Shown in pieces: positions 9,101 to 18,800 of a DNA stretch of 26,911 nucleotides. Under the pieces are notes generated by a model. The model saw only the letters and a list, made by a program, of their open reading frames with translations. It was not told the origin of the DNA and did not search any database. Made by a program: the position numbers and the translations under genes. The DNA comes from a virus. The stretch lies in the IMG/VR virus record IMGVR_UViG_3300030106_005388, positions 1 to 26,911 of that record. One strand, given 5' to 3'. Position 1 is the stretch's first letter. Every line of letters starts with the position of its first letter.

Positions 9101-9822
9101 CACCACAGCCTATATCTCAATATATACAAGGTACATATTTAGAAAATTATACTGATCTTGTTAAATTGAGACATGAGCCAATAAAGAACCAATTATATGT
9201 TATATTCCAAAATAAAGAGTGTTATGCTATTAATTGCAATAGACTACCCAATGAACAAATATGGCAAAGAATATGCTTTGGAGATGAATTTTCAGATGAA
9301 AACAATTTAAATGATTTAGTCATAGATGAGAATTTAAAATCTTTTGTTGTTTTTGATAATAAAATATCAACTTTATTAGGTGCATCAACTGTAGAAGAAA
9401 AACAAAAATTATTAAAGGCTACTGGTTGGATGAAATTAGCACCACAAGATTCTAATGTTATTTTAAGAAAATTACATGTTAGATATAAAAGTAATGTTCC
9501 AATAGAATTTTTAATCCATACTGAAGGGCAGTCGGAATCCGACACACTTTCTCAAAAGCACAAACCAAGCACCTATGATTCAGATGCAACGAATATAAAA
9601 GCAACAATTGATACAGGAAATATTATAGAAATTCCTTCTAATTGTAACCCAGATGGAGTTATATTAGAATCAGAATCTGGGGTCAAATCTTCGCTAAATA
9701 GCACGACAAGATTAGGGATTCGATGTTCTTCATTTAAATTAATATTACGAACAAAAAACACATCAGACCCCAATAATAAAACATTCTGTGAGATTTATAA
9801 TGTAGAGGTAGAATATGAGTAG
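6142..9822 (+). CDS. Tail nozzle/stabilisation protein with large internal insertion
   Basis: This 1226-residue protein is about twice the length usual for its class. The ribosome site AAGGAG is at 6128-6133. The N-terminus (FKGIPLSGGLLTNADIEEVD, then DKPGTLTIREGIG) is the hallmark opening of podovirus stabilisation/nozzle proteins, which have a P22 gp10-like beta-propeller hub. The propeller pattern runs to about residue 300 (ITHLNLYRASS, TYYLIKSIS, FLDET). It resumes at about 855 with the characteristic WIMFSEFQKPDIIPITNY, MGGSLVVFSANSIYRLHV and IGCSADDGIINIQGKLYF blades. Between them, residues about 303-853 (roughly 7050-8700) do not fit the propeller and look like one or more inserted beta-sandwich domains. 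WYQEIKNDGLQNGQWYWITA suggests a carbohydrate-binding fold. The likely role is closing the tail tube, and the insertion may add receptor binding. The last eight bases overlap the next gene. Confidence 0.7.
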   Translation: MPKQKKFKGIPLSGGLLTNADIEEVDAQFSTDLINISLDKPGTLTIREGIGDHHTILENIKTLYRWKDKVQTIGNEIGPVWIAIQKTAVGERKIKLSYSDYPSGWENIGTIGSFDLEPKILDLGGSLRILFGHQNRPIFIDKIDRVFFGNNADGEPRYVFNGIHVDDLNLPHSNILTTSVSAVAGGNLDDGYSGETMYYYYKISPVYDGYQIGSLPDQFPHKCAVPHNATDKTASIASLIELSSWNPRITHLNLYRASSANIDSAENRTYYLIKSISTSDTSEFLDETLDYTNMCRRVFSNGIASIGAETFDDGTALSTYDGSVPVGDDVANMFDYAFLVTGMLSVTDGTNLGTDTDFSKSNVSATTMCWCVPYSHMARMQHYPTSDQNGYQTMRLMIKHPVYMEDGSADDDFELAHGGFQFIRRINKIGSDHIEVDVPFVEDPSPQSDDWMGHDTTYASNLDNFDKLKAPETQSNLHYANYGWSAGSSPQYCNAVVKNRNILKWGKDPCTGARLETPVWTLVNEGDGNQDGYGGEDGENAFMDIDTLPYNMTATNGTTTEDQTFSYIGVGRSGDPENGASPPNDSWKRIFWYQEIKNDGLQNGQWYWITASFMFAESTGRGTSGPNMGCYISRDNHDVEASGDPTADYLFRMGQPAIINQTNAGTYDNPWLGMGMSGGESNFGQYFPNNKGYQMGAWYYHSDTDSTDGDPHYFCIGVGLHDDSGLEWSNGGSVRDGSDVFAFGNMGIFECLGPPSGTAYFGPNVVSVPTAKGLEPGSNLSFPAMPGDTFYVQNSVPLPTDEICQLSGNTPIESSGINLLSSLGIVDNGDETITITIKDMGGMDMEPHPSHETSLDVKYKHAKMISGRLFVANVFMSNTEKSEQHPNWIMFSEFQKPDIIPITNYIGISDLGDGEITNLEEMGGSLVVFSANSIYRLHVPSNDPMAWSLMEAVETIGCSADDGIINIQGKLYFCARDNIYMMDANFTPQPISQYIQGTYLENYTDLVKLRHEPIKNQLYVIFQNKECYAINCNRLPNEQIWQRICFGDEFSDENNLNDLVIDENLKSFVVFDNKISTLLGASTVEEKQKLLKATGWMKLAPQDSNVILRKLHVRYKSNVPIEFLIHTEGQSESDTLSQKHKPSTYDSDATNIKATIDTGNIIEIPSNCNPDGVILESESGVKSSLNSTTRLGIRCSSFKLILRTKNTSDPNNKTFCEIYNVEVEYE

Positions 9823-9994
9823 ATTAGGCTACAAACCAGAGGATTCAACAGGGGGTAAATTAATAAGTAGTTTGAGGCAAGAAATATTAACTTTGTCTTC
9901 TACTGTGAAAAAAATATCTGATGAAAATAAAAGATTAAAAGAAGGTTTAAATAGACTTGAAGCGAGAGAAGGCTCTCAATTAACAAGATTTTAA
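9815..9994 (+). CDS. Small coiled-coil protein (59 residues)
   Basis: This short gene starts at an ATG inside the end of the nozzle gene (8-base overlap) and ends at a TAA that forms part of the next gene's AAGGGG ribosome site. It has a short polar N-terminus (MSRLGYKPEDSTGGK), then about residues 16-52 with a regular Leu/Ile/Val spacing (LISSLRQEILTLSSTVKKIS and onward), typical of a coiled coil, and ends in TRF. I do not recognise it. A tiny coil protein between the nozzle and the second adaptor could be a tail-assembly chaperone or a minor tail fibre component. Its tight packing between genes and clean heptads make it very likely real. Confidence 0.7.
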   Translation: MSRLGYKPEDSTGGKLISSLRQEILTLSSTVKKISDENKRLKEGLNRLEAREGSQLTRF

Positions 9995-10003
9995 GGGGAT
10001 AAT

Positions 10004-11032
10004 ATGTATTATAAATCATGGAAAAAATTAACAGATAAAGTTTATATGCTTGGTAGTTTAAATGAGAAAGAAAAACCAAGAACATTTGTTACAGAACTTT
10101 TAAGAGAGGCAGAAAAAGAATTTGTAAGAACTGGCATATCAGAGGGTGTTTATTTTGCTACCCCAACTGAATCAAGTCCACGAGGGGGGACAGATACAAG
10201 CGAAATCCAACTACCTTCTCATATAGGTCTAATAAAATCAGTACAAGTTAATGGAGAGGTTCTTCCAAGGTTCAATTCTGGAGAAATTCATTTAAATGCT
10301 AATAATGAACCAGATGTGGGTCCTCCAACTGCATGGAATATGTTAGGCGAGGATATTTTAATATTTGACCAAAAACTAACATCTTCTGATAGTGTGGCAG
10401 TATTTTATGAGAGTTCATTTCCACAAGAAGATTTAATTATAAAAGCATTTATGATGGTATATACAAATACCTCAACAACACCTACAGTTTATGTGGAACC
10501 AGTAGCAGATTTGGAATTTAAAACATTTTGGGATGCCAATAGTTTAAGGTGTTACTGTGAAGATGATGATGGGAGTGTTGTTACTAAAATATCTGCAACA
10601 AGTGTGTGGAATACCACTCTTAAAAGTTCAGAAGTCCCAAACCATGTAGGTGCAATAAATGTTGAGACTGGGACAGCAAGAATTGAACAGCCATCTTTTA
10701 GCAATAGTTGGAAGACATTTGGACACAGAGGAGGATACCAATCATTGACTTTAGTGGGAGATGGTGCCGCTGGATCAACAGTTTTAAGAAATGCAAGTCA
10801 TTTAAGTTTGACAAATTATAATACAAGTTACGGACCTACTATAAGGAAAGAGCATCAAGATTATTTACCTTATTATGCATTAGGGTTATTGCTACAACCA
10901 GTAAACCCAAATATGGCTGATTATTATTTAAGTAAATGGACAGAATATTTATTAAATGTAAAAGATAGGTACCAAGATAACGATTTAAAAGGACAAATAG
11001 AAACAACAGTTAGAAGCACTTGGAGGTATTAG
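10004..11032 (+). CDS. Second adaptor-like tail protein with internal insertion
   Basis: This 342-residue protein has AAGGGG as its ribosome site, overlapping the preceding stop. The first 145 residues have an adaptor-like order: an N-terminal helix with EKEKPRTFVTELLREAEKEF, then a beta region (LPSHIGLIKSVQVNGEVLP, GEDILIFDQKLTSSDSVAVF). The C-terminus (HQDYLPYYALGLLLQPVNPN, then an amphipathic helix with ADYYLSKWTEYL and an R-rich end) is the standard two-helix close of phage adaptors. About residues 150-275 between them is an extra strand-rich, Cys-containing segment (VYVEPVADLEFKTFWDANSL region). It is therefore probably a T7 gp11-like tubular or second connector protein with an insertion. 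The resemblance is weaker than for the adaptor at 5479. Confidence 0.55.
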   Translation: MYYKSWKKLTDKVYMLGSLNEKEKPRTFVTELLREAEKEFVRTGISEGVYFATPTESSPRGGTDTSEIQLPSHIGLIKSVQVNGEVLPRFNSGEIHLNANNEPDVGPPTAWNMLGEDILIFDQKLTSSDSVAVFYESSFPQEDLIIKAFMMVYTNTSTTPTVYVEPVADLEFKTFWDANSLRCYCEDDDGSVVTKISATSVWNTTLKSSEVPNHVGAINVETGTARIEQPSFSNSWKTFGHRGGYQSLTLVGDGAAGSTVLRNASHLSLTNYNTSYGPTIRKEHQDYLPYYALGLLLQPVNPNMADYYLSKWTEYLLNVKDRYQDNDLKGQIETTVRSTWRY

Positions 11033-11533
11033 ATGATTCAGAATTTTGGAGAAGTTAGGACAGCAGAAGAAAGACAATGGGCAGACCAATTAAGAAGGAG
11101 GTCAACTACTGGCACAATGAACCTTGATTACTTAAATCAAGTTGCTGGAAGAACAGCGAGTCAAGTAGGAGCATTGCAAAAAGCACAAATTCAAGGTGGA
11201 ATGATGCAACAGGGTTTAGGAAACTCTATTGTTGCTCAAGAGTTGGCAAGAAAAACAGATAGAGACACATTAACATCACTTGCAGATGAATCAAGAAATC
11301 TTGCAATGATGAACGAACAAACAAAAATACAAGCACAAGATATGCTTGGTCAGTATGGTCAAATGAGGTCACAGAGATTACAAAACATACGAAATCAACA
11401 AAATCAAATGACTCAAAATAGATGGTCTCAACTATCAGCACAAAGTCACGATATGACAATGAATCCTTTTTCTTGGATGAATGCCAGTCAAAAAATAGAC
11501 CATATGTATGTAGGACACAAAGGTCGTATATAA
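11033..11533 (+). CDS. Small internal virion protein, Gln/Met-rich
   Basis: This 166-residue protein abuts the previous stop (TAG then ATG) and has GGAGG at 11022-11026. It is very rich in Gln, Met, Ala, Asn and Arg and is predicted almost wholly helical, with no membrane segment. Examples are VGALQKAQIQGGMMQQGLGN and MLGQYGQMRSQRLQNIRNQQ. Proteins of this size and make-up, placed just before the large ejected proteins, are typical of podovirus internal core/injection proteins such as T7 gp14 or P22 gp7. In those phages they leave the capsid early in infection and help form the channel for DNA. The role rests on position and composition only; there is no sequence signature. Confidence 0.6.
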   Translation: MIQNFGEVRTAEERQWADQLRRRSTTGTMNLDYLNQVAGRTASQVGALQKAQIQGGMMQQGLGNSIVAQELARKTDRDTLTSLADESRNLAMMNEQTKIQAQDMLGQYGQMRSQRLQNIRNQQNQMTQNRWSQLSAQSHDMTMNPFSWMNASQKIDHMYVGHKGRI

Positions 11534-11536
11534 AAA

Positions 11537-12805
11537 TTGGCAACATTTGACGAAATAAGACAGCGAATCTCAAAGCCAATGAAAGGCTATGTTGATAAAA
11601 TGCTTAAAGAGAACCAAAACTTTCTAAACAAAGGAAAGAATTTTGTTAATCCATCATCGTCTAATGTAAGTACATCTCCTTATAAAACACCTAAAAGGAA
11701 AATTCCTAAAAGAGTAGGACCTGTTGTCAACGATTATTTAGGAGAATCAAGTCCTTGGATAGAAGATAAAAAGGATAGGGAATATGTTAGTCCTTATATG
11801 GAAAGATTTAAAGATACAGATTGGCAACCCAAAAAAGTTGAGAAAGAATTACCAGAAGAAACTGGTTATGGAGTTGATTATGGAATGGGTACAGACCTTC
11901 CTTTTACAGAGCAAGTGGTTGATTATACTGGAAAAAAAATAGTATTAGCATCAGCAACTACAAAAGGATTACAAGAACAAAAGTTGAAATTTTTAAACGA
12001 AGATAGAAAGTTTAAAAATAAAGCAATAAAAGAAGAAAGAGAAAGATTAGAGGAAGAGACATTTGAGGCAAATGTTGAAACTTACATGAAGGTAAATAAA
12101 TGGAGTAAAGATAGGGCTGTTGAAGTTGCTGGATATTCTAAAAAATCTTACCACGAATTATTACAGTTGCAAACAAAATATCTTAAATATTTCAAAAAAG
12201 ATGATGATGAGAATTACAAATATTCCGATGAAACAAGAAATATTTTTGAAAAAAAATTAGATGATCTTCAAGGGTTTATTGATTCTGCTGAAGACAAAGA
12301 AGAGGAAAATTACTTAACTCCTAATGTTAAGATGGACAGCACTCCTGATTTCAAACAAGTCGACAATCAAATTCCTGGATTAACACCTGGTGGTGCAAAA
12401 GTAGAGAGAGTTCCTTATTTAGAAGAAGACCCTAAAAATTACTTTACAAGTCAAGGCGGCAGTTATATTACATATAAAGGTGCTTGGTATTCTAAAGATA
12501 GTTGGGAAAAAAAGAAAAGAGAATTAGAGACATCCTATAATGAGACGTCTTTAAAACACAAAATGTTATATGAGGAAAATTTCGCAGATAGACCAGGCGA
12601 AGCAAAATTTGTAAGTGGGGTGTATGATGGCGAATATTATGTTTTTCCAACAGTATTTAAAAGAGAGGGAGAAGATGTTTTTATTGAACTCTCAAAAGAC
12701 GAGGCATTCAATGAAGCCTTAATAAGAGGTGAGGCTATCCCATTTGATTCTGAATGGGAGGCTAATTTGTTTTCAAGAGGAAGTTGGAGGAAATACGATG
12801 AGTAA
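11537..12805 (+). CDS. Charged internal virion protein with C-terminal virion domain; TTG start
   Basis: This 422-residue protein most likely starts at TTG 11537 (LATFDEIRQRISK...), four bases after the previous stop. The first in-frame ATG is at 11582, would remove 15 residues of a good helical N-terminus and has no ribosome site. The only candidate site for the TTG is AAAGG, about 13 bases away, so coupled translation is likely. Residues 1-120 are Pro/Lys-rich, and residues about 150-250 form a strongly charged coiled coil. The C-terminus (about 361-422) includes GVYDGEYYVFPTVFKREGED and then ALIRGEAIPFDSEWEANLFS. I recognise this 'yyvfPTvf...deAf..Al..GeaipFdsexEA..Fs' pattern from phage internal virion and polyvalent proteins. 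No enzyme activity is assigned. It overlaps the giant gene by eight bases (ATGAGTAA). Confidence 0.6.
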   Translation: MATFDEIRQRISKPMKGYVDKMLKENQNFLNKGKNFVNPSSSNVSTSPYKTPKRKIPKRVGPVVNDYLGESSPWIEDKKDREYVSPYMERFKDTDWQPKKVEKELPEETGYGVDYGMGTDLPFTEQVVDYTGKKIVLASATTKGLQEQKLKFLNEDRKFKNKAIKEERERLEEETFEANVETYMKVNKWSKDRAVEVAGYSKKSYHELLQLQTKYLKYFKKDDDENYKYSDETRNIFEKKLDDLQGFIDSAEDKEEENYLTPNVKMDSTPDFKQVDNQIPGLTPGGAKVERVPYLEEDPKNYFTSQGGSYITYKGAWYSKDSWEKKKRELETSYNETSLKHKMLYEENFADRPGEAKFVSGVYDGEYYVFPTVFKREGEDVFIELSKDEAFNEALIRGEAIPFDSEWEANLFSRGSWRKYDE

Positions 12806-15800
12806 AGATGCCTATGTAAATGATTGGAATTATTTATACAATCCAGACAATGATTGGGATGATTTTGACGAAACTATGTCATTGAATATTGTAGAATCAG
12901 AGGATCATCCTATTTTTACAGACTTTACAGATGAAGACAAAGTAGATGAGCAGAGAAAATTAGCAAGAGCAAGAAGGTATTGGTATAATTTAACAGCAAA
13001 CCCAGATAACGAATACCACAAAACGGAAAGACTTGGAAAAGGTATATACGAACCAGAAAAAAGCGATGAAACAGAATCATTATATAATGGAAAAGAAGCA
13101 CCTAAAATCAACTTTAAAAACTCTAATAATATTAATTGGTTATTGGACAATAATATATCATCAACTAATTTTTCGCCTACTGAACTACATTATAAAAAAA
13201 GTAATCCAAATGCAAAATTATTAAATGGCTATAAATTTCCAAGTGACCCTTTTAAATTGAATTACAAAAGTATATCGCCTTTTATTAAAAACAATTTTAA
13301 TGACTTGTTACTTGAGTATAAAGATGCTGTAAAAAGTAAAACATTACCATCATTTGACTCATCTATTGCTTTTCATAATAGATATACTATAGCAAAAAAC
13401 ATATCTAAAGACCCAGAAACTAAAGATTCTGTAGACCCTTTTACTAATGATGTTATATATAATCTTGTAGATAGGCTTAATTCTGTGGATGATGGTTTTG
13501 AAATAAAGCCTACTTACACAGATTCTGCGAGTGTCTATAAAGACATAAAAGACAAGTACGAAATGAAAGGATCAAATTTACTAAATCCTGTAGATGGGTA
13601 TACAGTTGCATACAACCCAAATCCAGAGAGGTTTGTTCATTCAGGGACAGGACACAGGAGTGGAAAATATAAAATATTAAATGAGTATGAAGCAGTATTC
13701 ACACAAAAAGAACATGATGAGATTGTAAAATCACTAACAGCCAACCTCGACCCAAATGCTCCGGCTCACGAACAAGAAATTTTATTAGATAAATACAATA
13801 CATTATATTCTCAAGGATTTAGATTAATGGATGAAAAAGGTCAAGTTCTTGACCCTATGATGCCTAATGGGTTGCTATATGGTGAACCAGATAAAACATC
13901 TGATCCGGAATTACACGAAATATGGTCTGAATACTCACAACAAAAAGATGCAACAGATGTTTTTAGTGATTTTTGGGAAGACCCTATGAAATTTTTACCA
14001 TTTGTTCACGATGTTCCTGAATACTCTGAAATAATAAAAGTAACATCTTTGGCTCAACAATTAAGCCAAGGAGCAGAATTAAACGATGAGGAAATGTTAT
14101 ACTTGTCAGACTATATAAGAAAAACTGCTTGGTCTTCAGACCAAACTCAAGATGCAGATATTGCAGAAGGTATTTTGAATTTAATACCATATATGTTAGA
14201 ATTTGCTACTGTTTGGGGATTGAGTAAATCAATCGTTGGAATACCCGCTGCCTCATCTCTTGCAACTAAAAAATTACTAACAGATCAAGCAAAGAAAAAA
14301 TTAAAATCTCTTTTTAATAAATCTGCAATGAAAAAAATCAACAAATGGTTGGCTGGAGTTGGTCAAAAGAAAATAACAAAAAATGTAACTTTTGGGAAAG
14401 CAGTTGAAGAAGCAGGTAAAGGGTTGTTAGCATCAAGTCTTTTTACAGATATTGTACATGTTCGTACTGAAGATCATAAAGGTGAGACTAAATGGGTCAA
14501 CAGAGCAGACAAAAATGCGGCAAGATTAATGTTACCAGGATTGGATATAGACCAAAGAACCCACGATATAGTTGTGCAATCATCAAGTATAGATGAAACA
14601 ACAGCACATAAAATGGGAAGATTTCAAGGTCATCTTGAATTTTTATCAGAGAATTTAGGTGCTATGTTTTTTAAACCAATGTTCAAAATGTTTAAAACAT
14701 CTAATGCTCATTACATACAGAAAAAAACTATGTTAGATGCAATAATGAAAAAAAATCCTATAGAAAAATGGACAAAAGCGGGATTAAGTGAAAATGCATA
14801 TTATAAAGCATTACATAATTTATTTAAAGGTGGTGGGTATGATGGTATAATTGAAGAGTATTTAGAGGAAAGGTCAAACCAAGCGGGTTTAGCGATAGCA
14901 CATAGTTTAGGCGAAAATGGTTGGCTTGACCCTAAATGGGCAGAAGCGGGATGGGAATGGAAAACACCCACCTCAAGAGAATTTTTTACAGAGTTAGCAA
15001 TATTAGCATTTCCAGCGGGAGTTACTGCAAGTATTGGTACTGCTAATGAATTTTATAAAGATAGAAGATTTATGAGTACAACTGTCGGCAAGAAAATAAA
15101 GGCGGCACAAAAACTAAACGACAAAGAATTAAATAGTCTTTTAGATCAGTATGAACAGCAAGAATATATCCCTTCAGAGGAAGGAGTAGAGACAGATGAA
15201 AAAGCAGAAAAAGAAGAAAAAACAGACATAGAAAAAGCAGAGGAAGAAATAAGAAGCAAAGTTCAACAACAAAGAACATTGCAGTTTACAGAACAATTCA
15301 TCAAACAAAACCCACACTACTTTGATAGTATGGGTCTTCTCGATATAATTAATCGTGCTGGAAGCATTACTGTTGAAGATATGTTAAAAAATGGTGTAGA
15401 TGGCAAACCTATGACAATGGATGAAATTAAAGAGTTTTGGGAGGGAGAAGGTTTACCAATCGATACTGAAGAGGCTGACATTTTTGGTTCTACTCAATGG
15501 CAAAAATTTGGAGACATGATGAGAGTTGTCGTTAAACTTTATTCTGGAGCAAACACAAGCACAGTATTAGAGGAAATGATGGGATTTTCATATAAAAACT
15601 TATCAAGAGAAGAAAAATTGCTATACAGAAACTATTGGTTGTCTGTAGATACCAAATTAACAGAGCAAGAGTTTTTTGAAAACCAAGCAATGCAGTTTTT
15701 TTTAAATGAAAACTTACATCAATACAATGGTGTTACAGGGCAAGTAAAACAAATTTATCATAAATATAAAAATAGATTTTCTAAAATGCTGGGTTTACAC

Positions 15801-18800
15801 GAAGATAATTTAGATGCAAGATTAAGAGAGATGTATACTGATGCTGGGTTATTAAGAAGAACAGATATAAAGGATACAAAAACTCCAATAGACAGAGGTT
15901 TTGTTTTTAATGAAAAAGGGAAATTGGTTAAATCAAAAGACACTCCTTACAGCCTTGATAAGTTTAATAAGAAATTACCTAAATCGAGAGAAGATTTTGA
16001 TATTGAAAAAATTACAAATGAAAGATCATATCAATTAGGGTATCAAGGGTCGCACAGACCAGGTGACGATGGACCATCTGCCGATGATTTACTTTCTATA
16101 GATTTTGCTCCAAAAGATGTATATGAATCTCCACAACATTATATAGGGTCAACACCAGATGATTACAATGAATTTGATCCGGACACTCCTAAAGGTGCAG
16201 TATATAATGAAACATTAGAATTTATGCAAAAAATTAGAAATTTAAGAGGAAACCCAAATGAAGAAATTAGCATATATAGATCAAGTCCTGTAAAACAATT
16301 AAATAAAGGGGATTGGGTAACACCATCTTATTCTTATGCAAAACAACATGGATTTCATCCAACAGATGATTCTCTTGATATGCCCGTACATGAATATAAA
16401 GTAAAACTAAAAGATATTAAGTGGGATGGTAATAGTTTGGAAGAGTGGGGATATTTCGGTAAAGACATAATAGTAGAAACATTTGATAGTGAAATGAATT
16501 ATGATTTAAAACGTGGCACAGATATAAGTTTTGATTTGAAAAAAAGAAAACAAGCATTTGTGGACAAATCGTACAATGTAGTTAAAGAAAAACTTGGTAA
16601 AAGAATAGAAACAGATAAATTGTACAATTTTTTAAGAAACCAAGGCATCAAACAAAAAGAAATTGATGTGTTGAATATAGAAGACTTTATTGATTGGCAT
16701 AAAGAGAATGAAGAAAAATTTATAAATAAAAATGATTTGTTAAATCACCTTGTTTTAAATAATAGTAAAGTGGTTGTTAGGGAGATTGGAGATGATTTGT
16801 CATACCTAAATTTAGGATATGCAGACTTTGTGGGACAAGGAGAAACTCCTTATCAGAGAGTTGATGAGGATTACTTTAAAGAAGTATTTGACAGATTGAA
16901 TCAGCAAGGAGGTGTGTTTGGATGGCAAAGAGTCTATCTTTTTAGAAAAGAAGATTTTTCTGACAAACTACTTGATGATTCCTCTGTTTTCCCATTAGAG
17001 CATATTGAAGAAGAAATAAAAACTTTAAAAGAAAATGCTATGGTAATTAATCCAGAAGATGTATTTACTATACCAATTTGGGTAACAAATGAAGATAGTG
17101 AAACAGAGATTAACGAAAGTCTAAATAGACAACTGCAAAAAATGTCGCCCAAACCAAGATGGGCAAATATAAAAATGAAGGGAGATGTTTTATCTTACCA
17201 CGAAGCGATTGTCCAATTACCAAATTTAACAGAGATTGAATCTAATAAAAGATACGAAGATCATTGGGATTCAAGTTTTAACACCAAGTCATTTGGGCAT
17301 GTAAGATATACTATAAGAACAATAGATGGAAAATTAGTTTTATTTGTTGAAGAAATGCAATCAGACTACGAGCAAAGAGTGGGTGCAAACAACAACCAAC
17401 TAAAAAAAGCAAGAGATGCACAAATCAGACTTGGCTTAACTACCTCTTCAAGGGAGATACCAAATACTCCATTCAAAAATTTCAGTTGGGTGAACTTGCT
17501 ATTAAAAGTTGCTTTAAGGAAGGGTGCAGAACATGGTGTCGATAGAATAGCATTTACAAATGCAAAAGAACAGAAAAAGGCAAATAATTTATTTAAGACT
17601 ATTGAAAATATAACATACTCTCCACCAACTCAACAATGGACAGAAGAAATATATAATCCGGAAAATTACACGATTCAAGCAAGGGGAGATATAGTTGGTG
17701 AATATGCTCAAGAAAATTTTGTAATATCTGGTTGGTCCATTATACCAAAACCAATTTTAAGAGATAGATTTAATATCCAAACAGGGCATGTGGATTCAAA
17801 ACACTTTACAGAAAAAATAGATGAAAGTAGCACATCTACTATAAGATTTGAAAATGAACCACCTGAACACGAAATATTTGATATGTTTCTACAAGACTCC
17901 TTATTTGACCAATTAGAAGAAAATGATAGTAGATACTACATAGAAGCAGATGTTAATGGAAACAATAGGAAGATGTATGTAACTGATGCAAAATTAAATT
18001 TAACAGTAGGCAAAAATATTGCTGATGCAATGAGGAAAAGACAAGGCGACTTGAATATTCTATTTGACAATTATTTGAAAAGTGTCGTTCCTATGGATGC
18101 AATTAATGAACCAGATTTGCATTATTCGGAGAGAAATTTTAAATGGGCAAAAACTTTTGGAACACCTAATTTAACTCCTTCTATTACTGGAAAATACAAT
18201 CAAGAAAATAAACAAAAGTTTGTTCTACACCCTATGATTCATCGAGCATTGGGAAACAACATAACAAGTCTTGATTTATTTAATAAACCTTTAGTTAGAG
18301 AAAATGATACATTAATGCAGTATTTAAAAATACAGAAAAGACATCCAGCATCTAATATATTTAGCATAATAATAAAAAGCGAATTAAGTGAAACTGATTT
18401 TAAAAATCAAGTTTTAAATAATAATGGTGATGTTGTTAAAACTCTAACAAGTCAAGGAGTTTACAACAACCCTGTAGAGGTGGGTCTTTTCGTAAGAGAT
18501 ATGTCAGATGGAACATTTCTGCCAATTGTTGAACATCGTGCAGGTTCTTTAGGAAAGGGTATTTCTCTTATTTTTGCCGATTTAAAAACAAAAGAAGGTG
18601 AGGATACACTTGAAGTACAATCAGACAGAACACTAAAGGCAATAAATAATCTTCTTACAGATAGTGCCAAAGAATTTCAAAATTCTCAAGATACCCCAAC
18701 AGATGCTCCTGGTTGGATGAAAACATATACTTTAGATAAAACACATGTTGGAGAACAAGGTGCTTTTTATGATCTTATATATAATGTGAATACAAGTAAG

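Noticed and set aside
5479-9822. Diversity-generating element around the inserted tail domain
   Set aside because: No reverse transcriptase gene and no paired template/variable repeat is visible in the window.
11226-11579. 117-residue - strand reading frame, and the other - strand frames across the window
   Set aside because: They are mirrors of well-supported + strand genes, lack ribosome sites and have biased hydrophobic or Ser/Leu-rich composition caused by the coding strand.
12729-12797. Upstream extension of the giant protein to a start at 12729
   Set aside because: The extra 23 residues lie inside the previous gene in another frame, have no ribosome site and look unlike the rest. ATG 12798 has TTGGAGG at the right distance.
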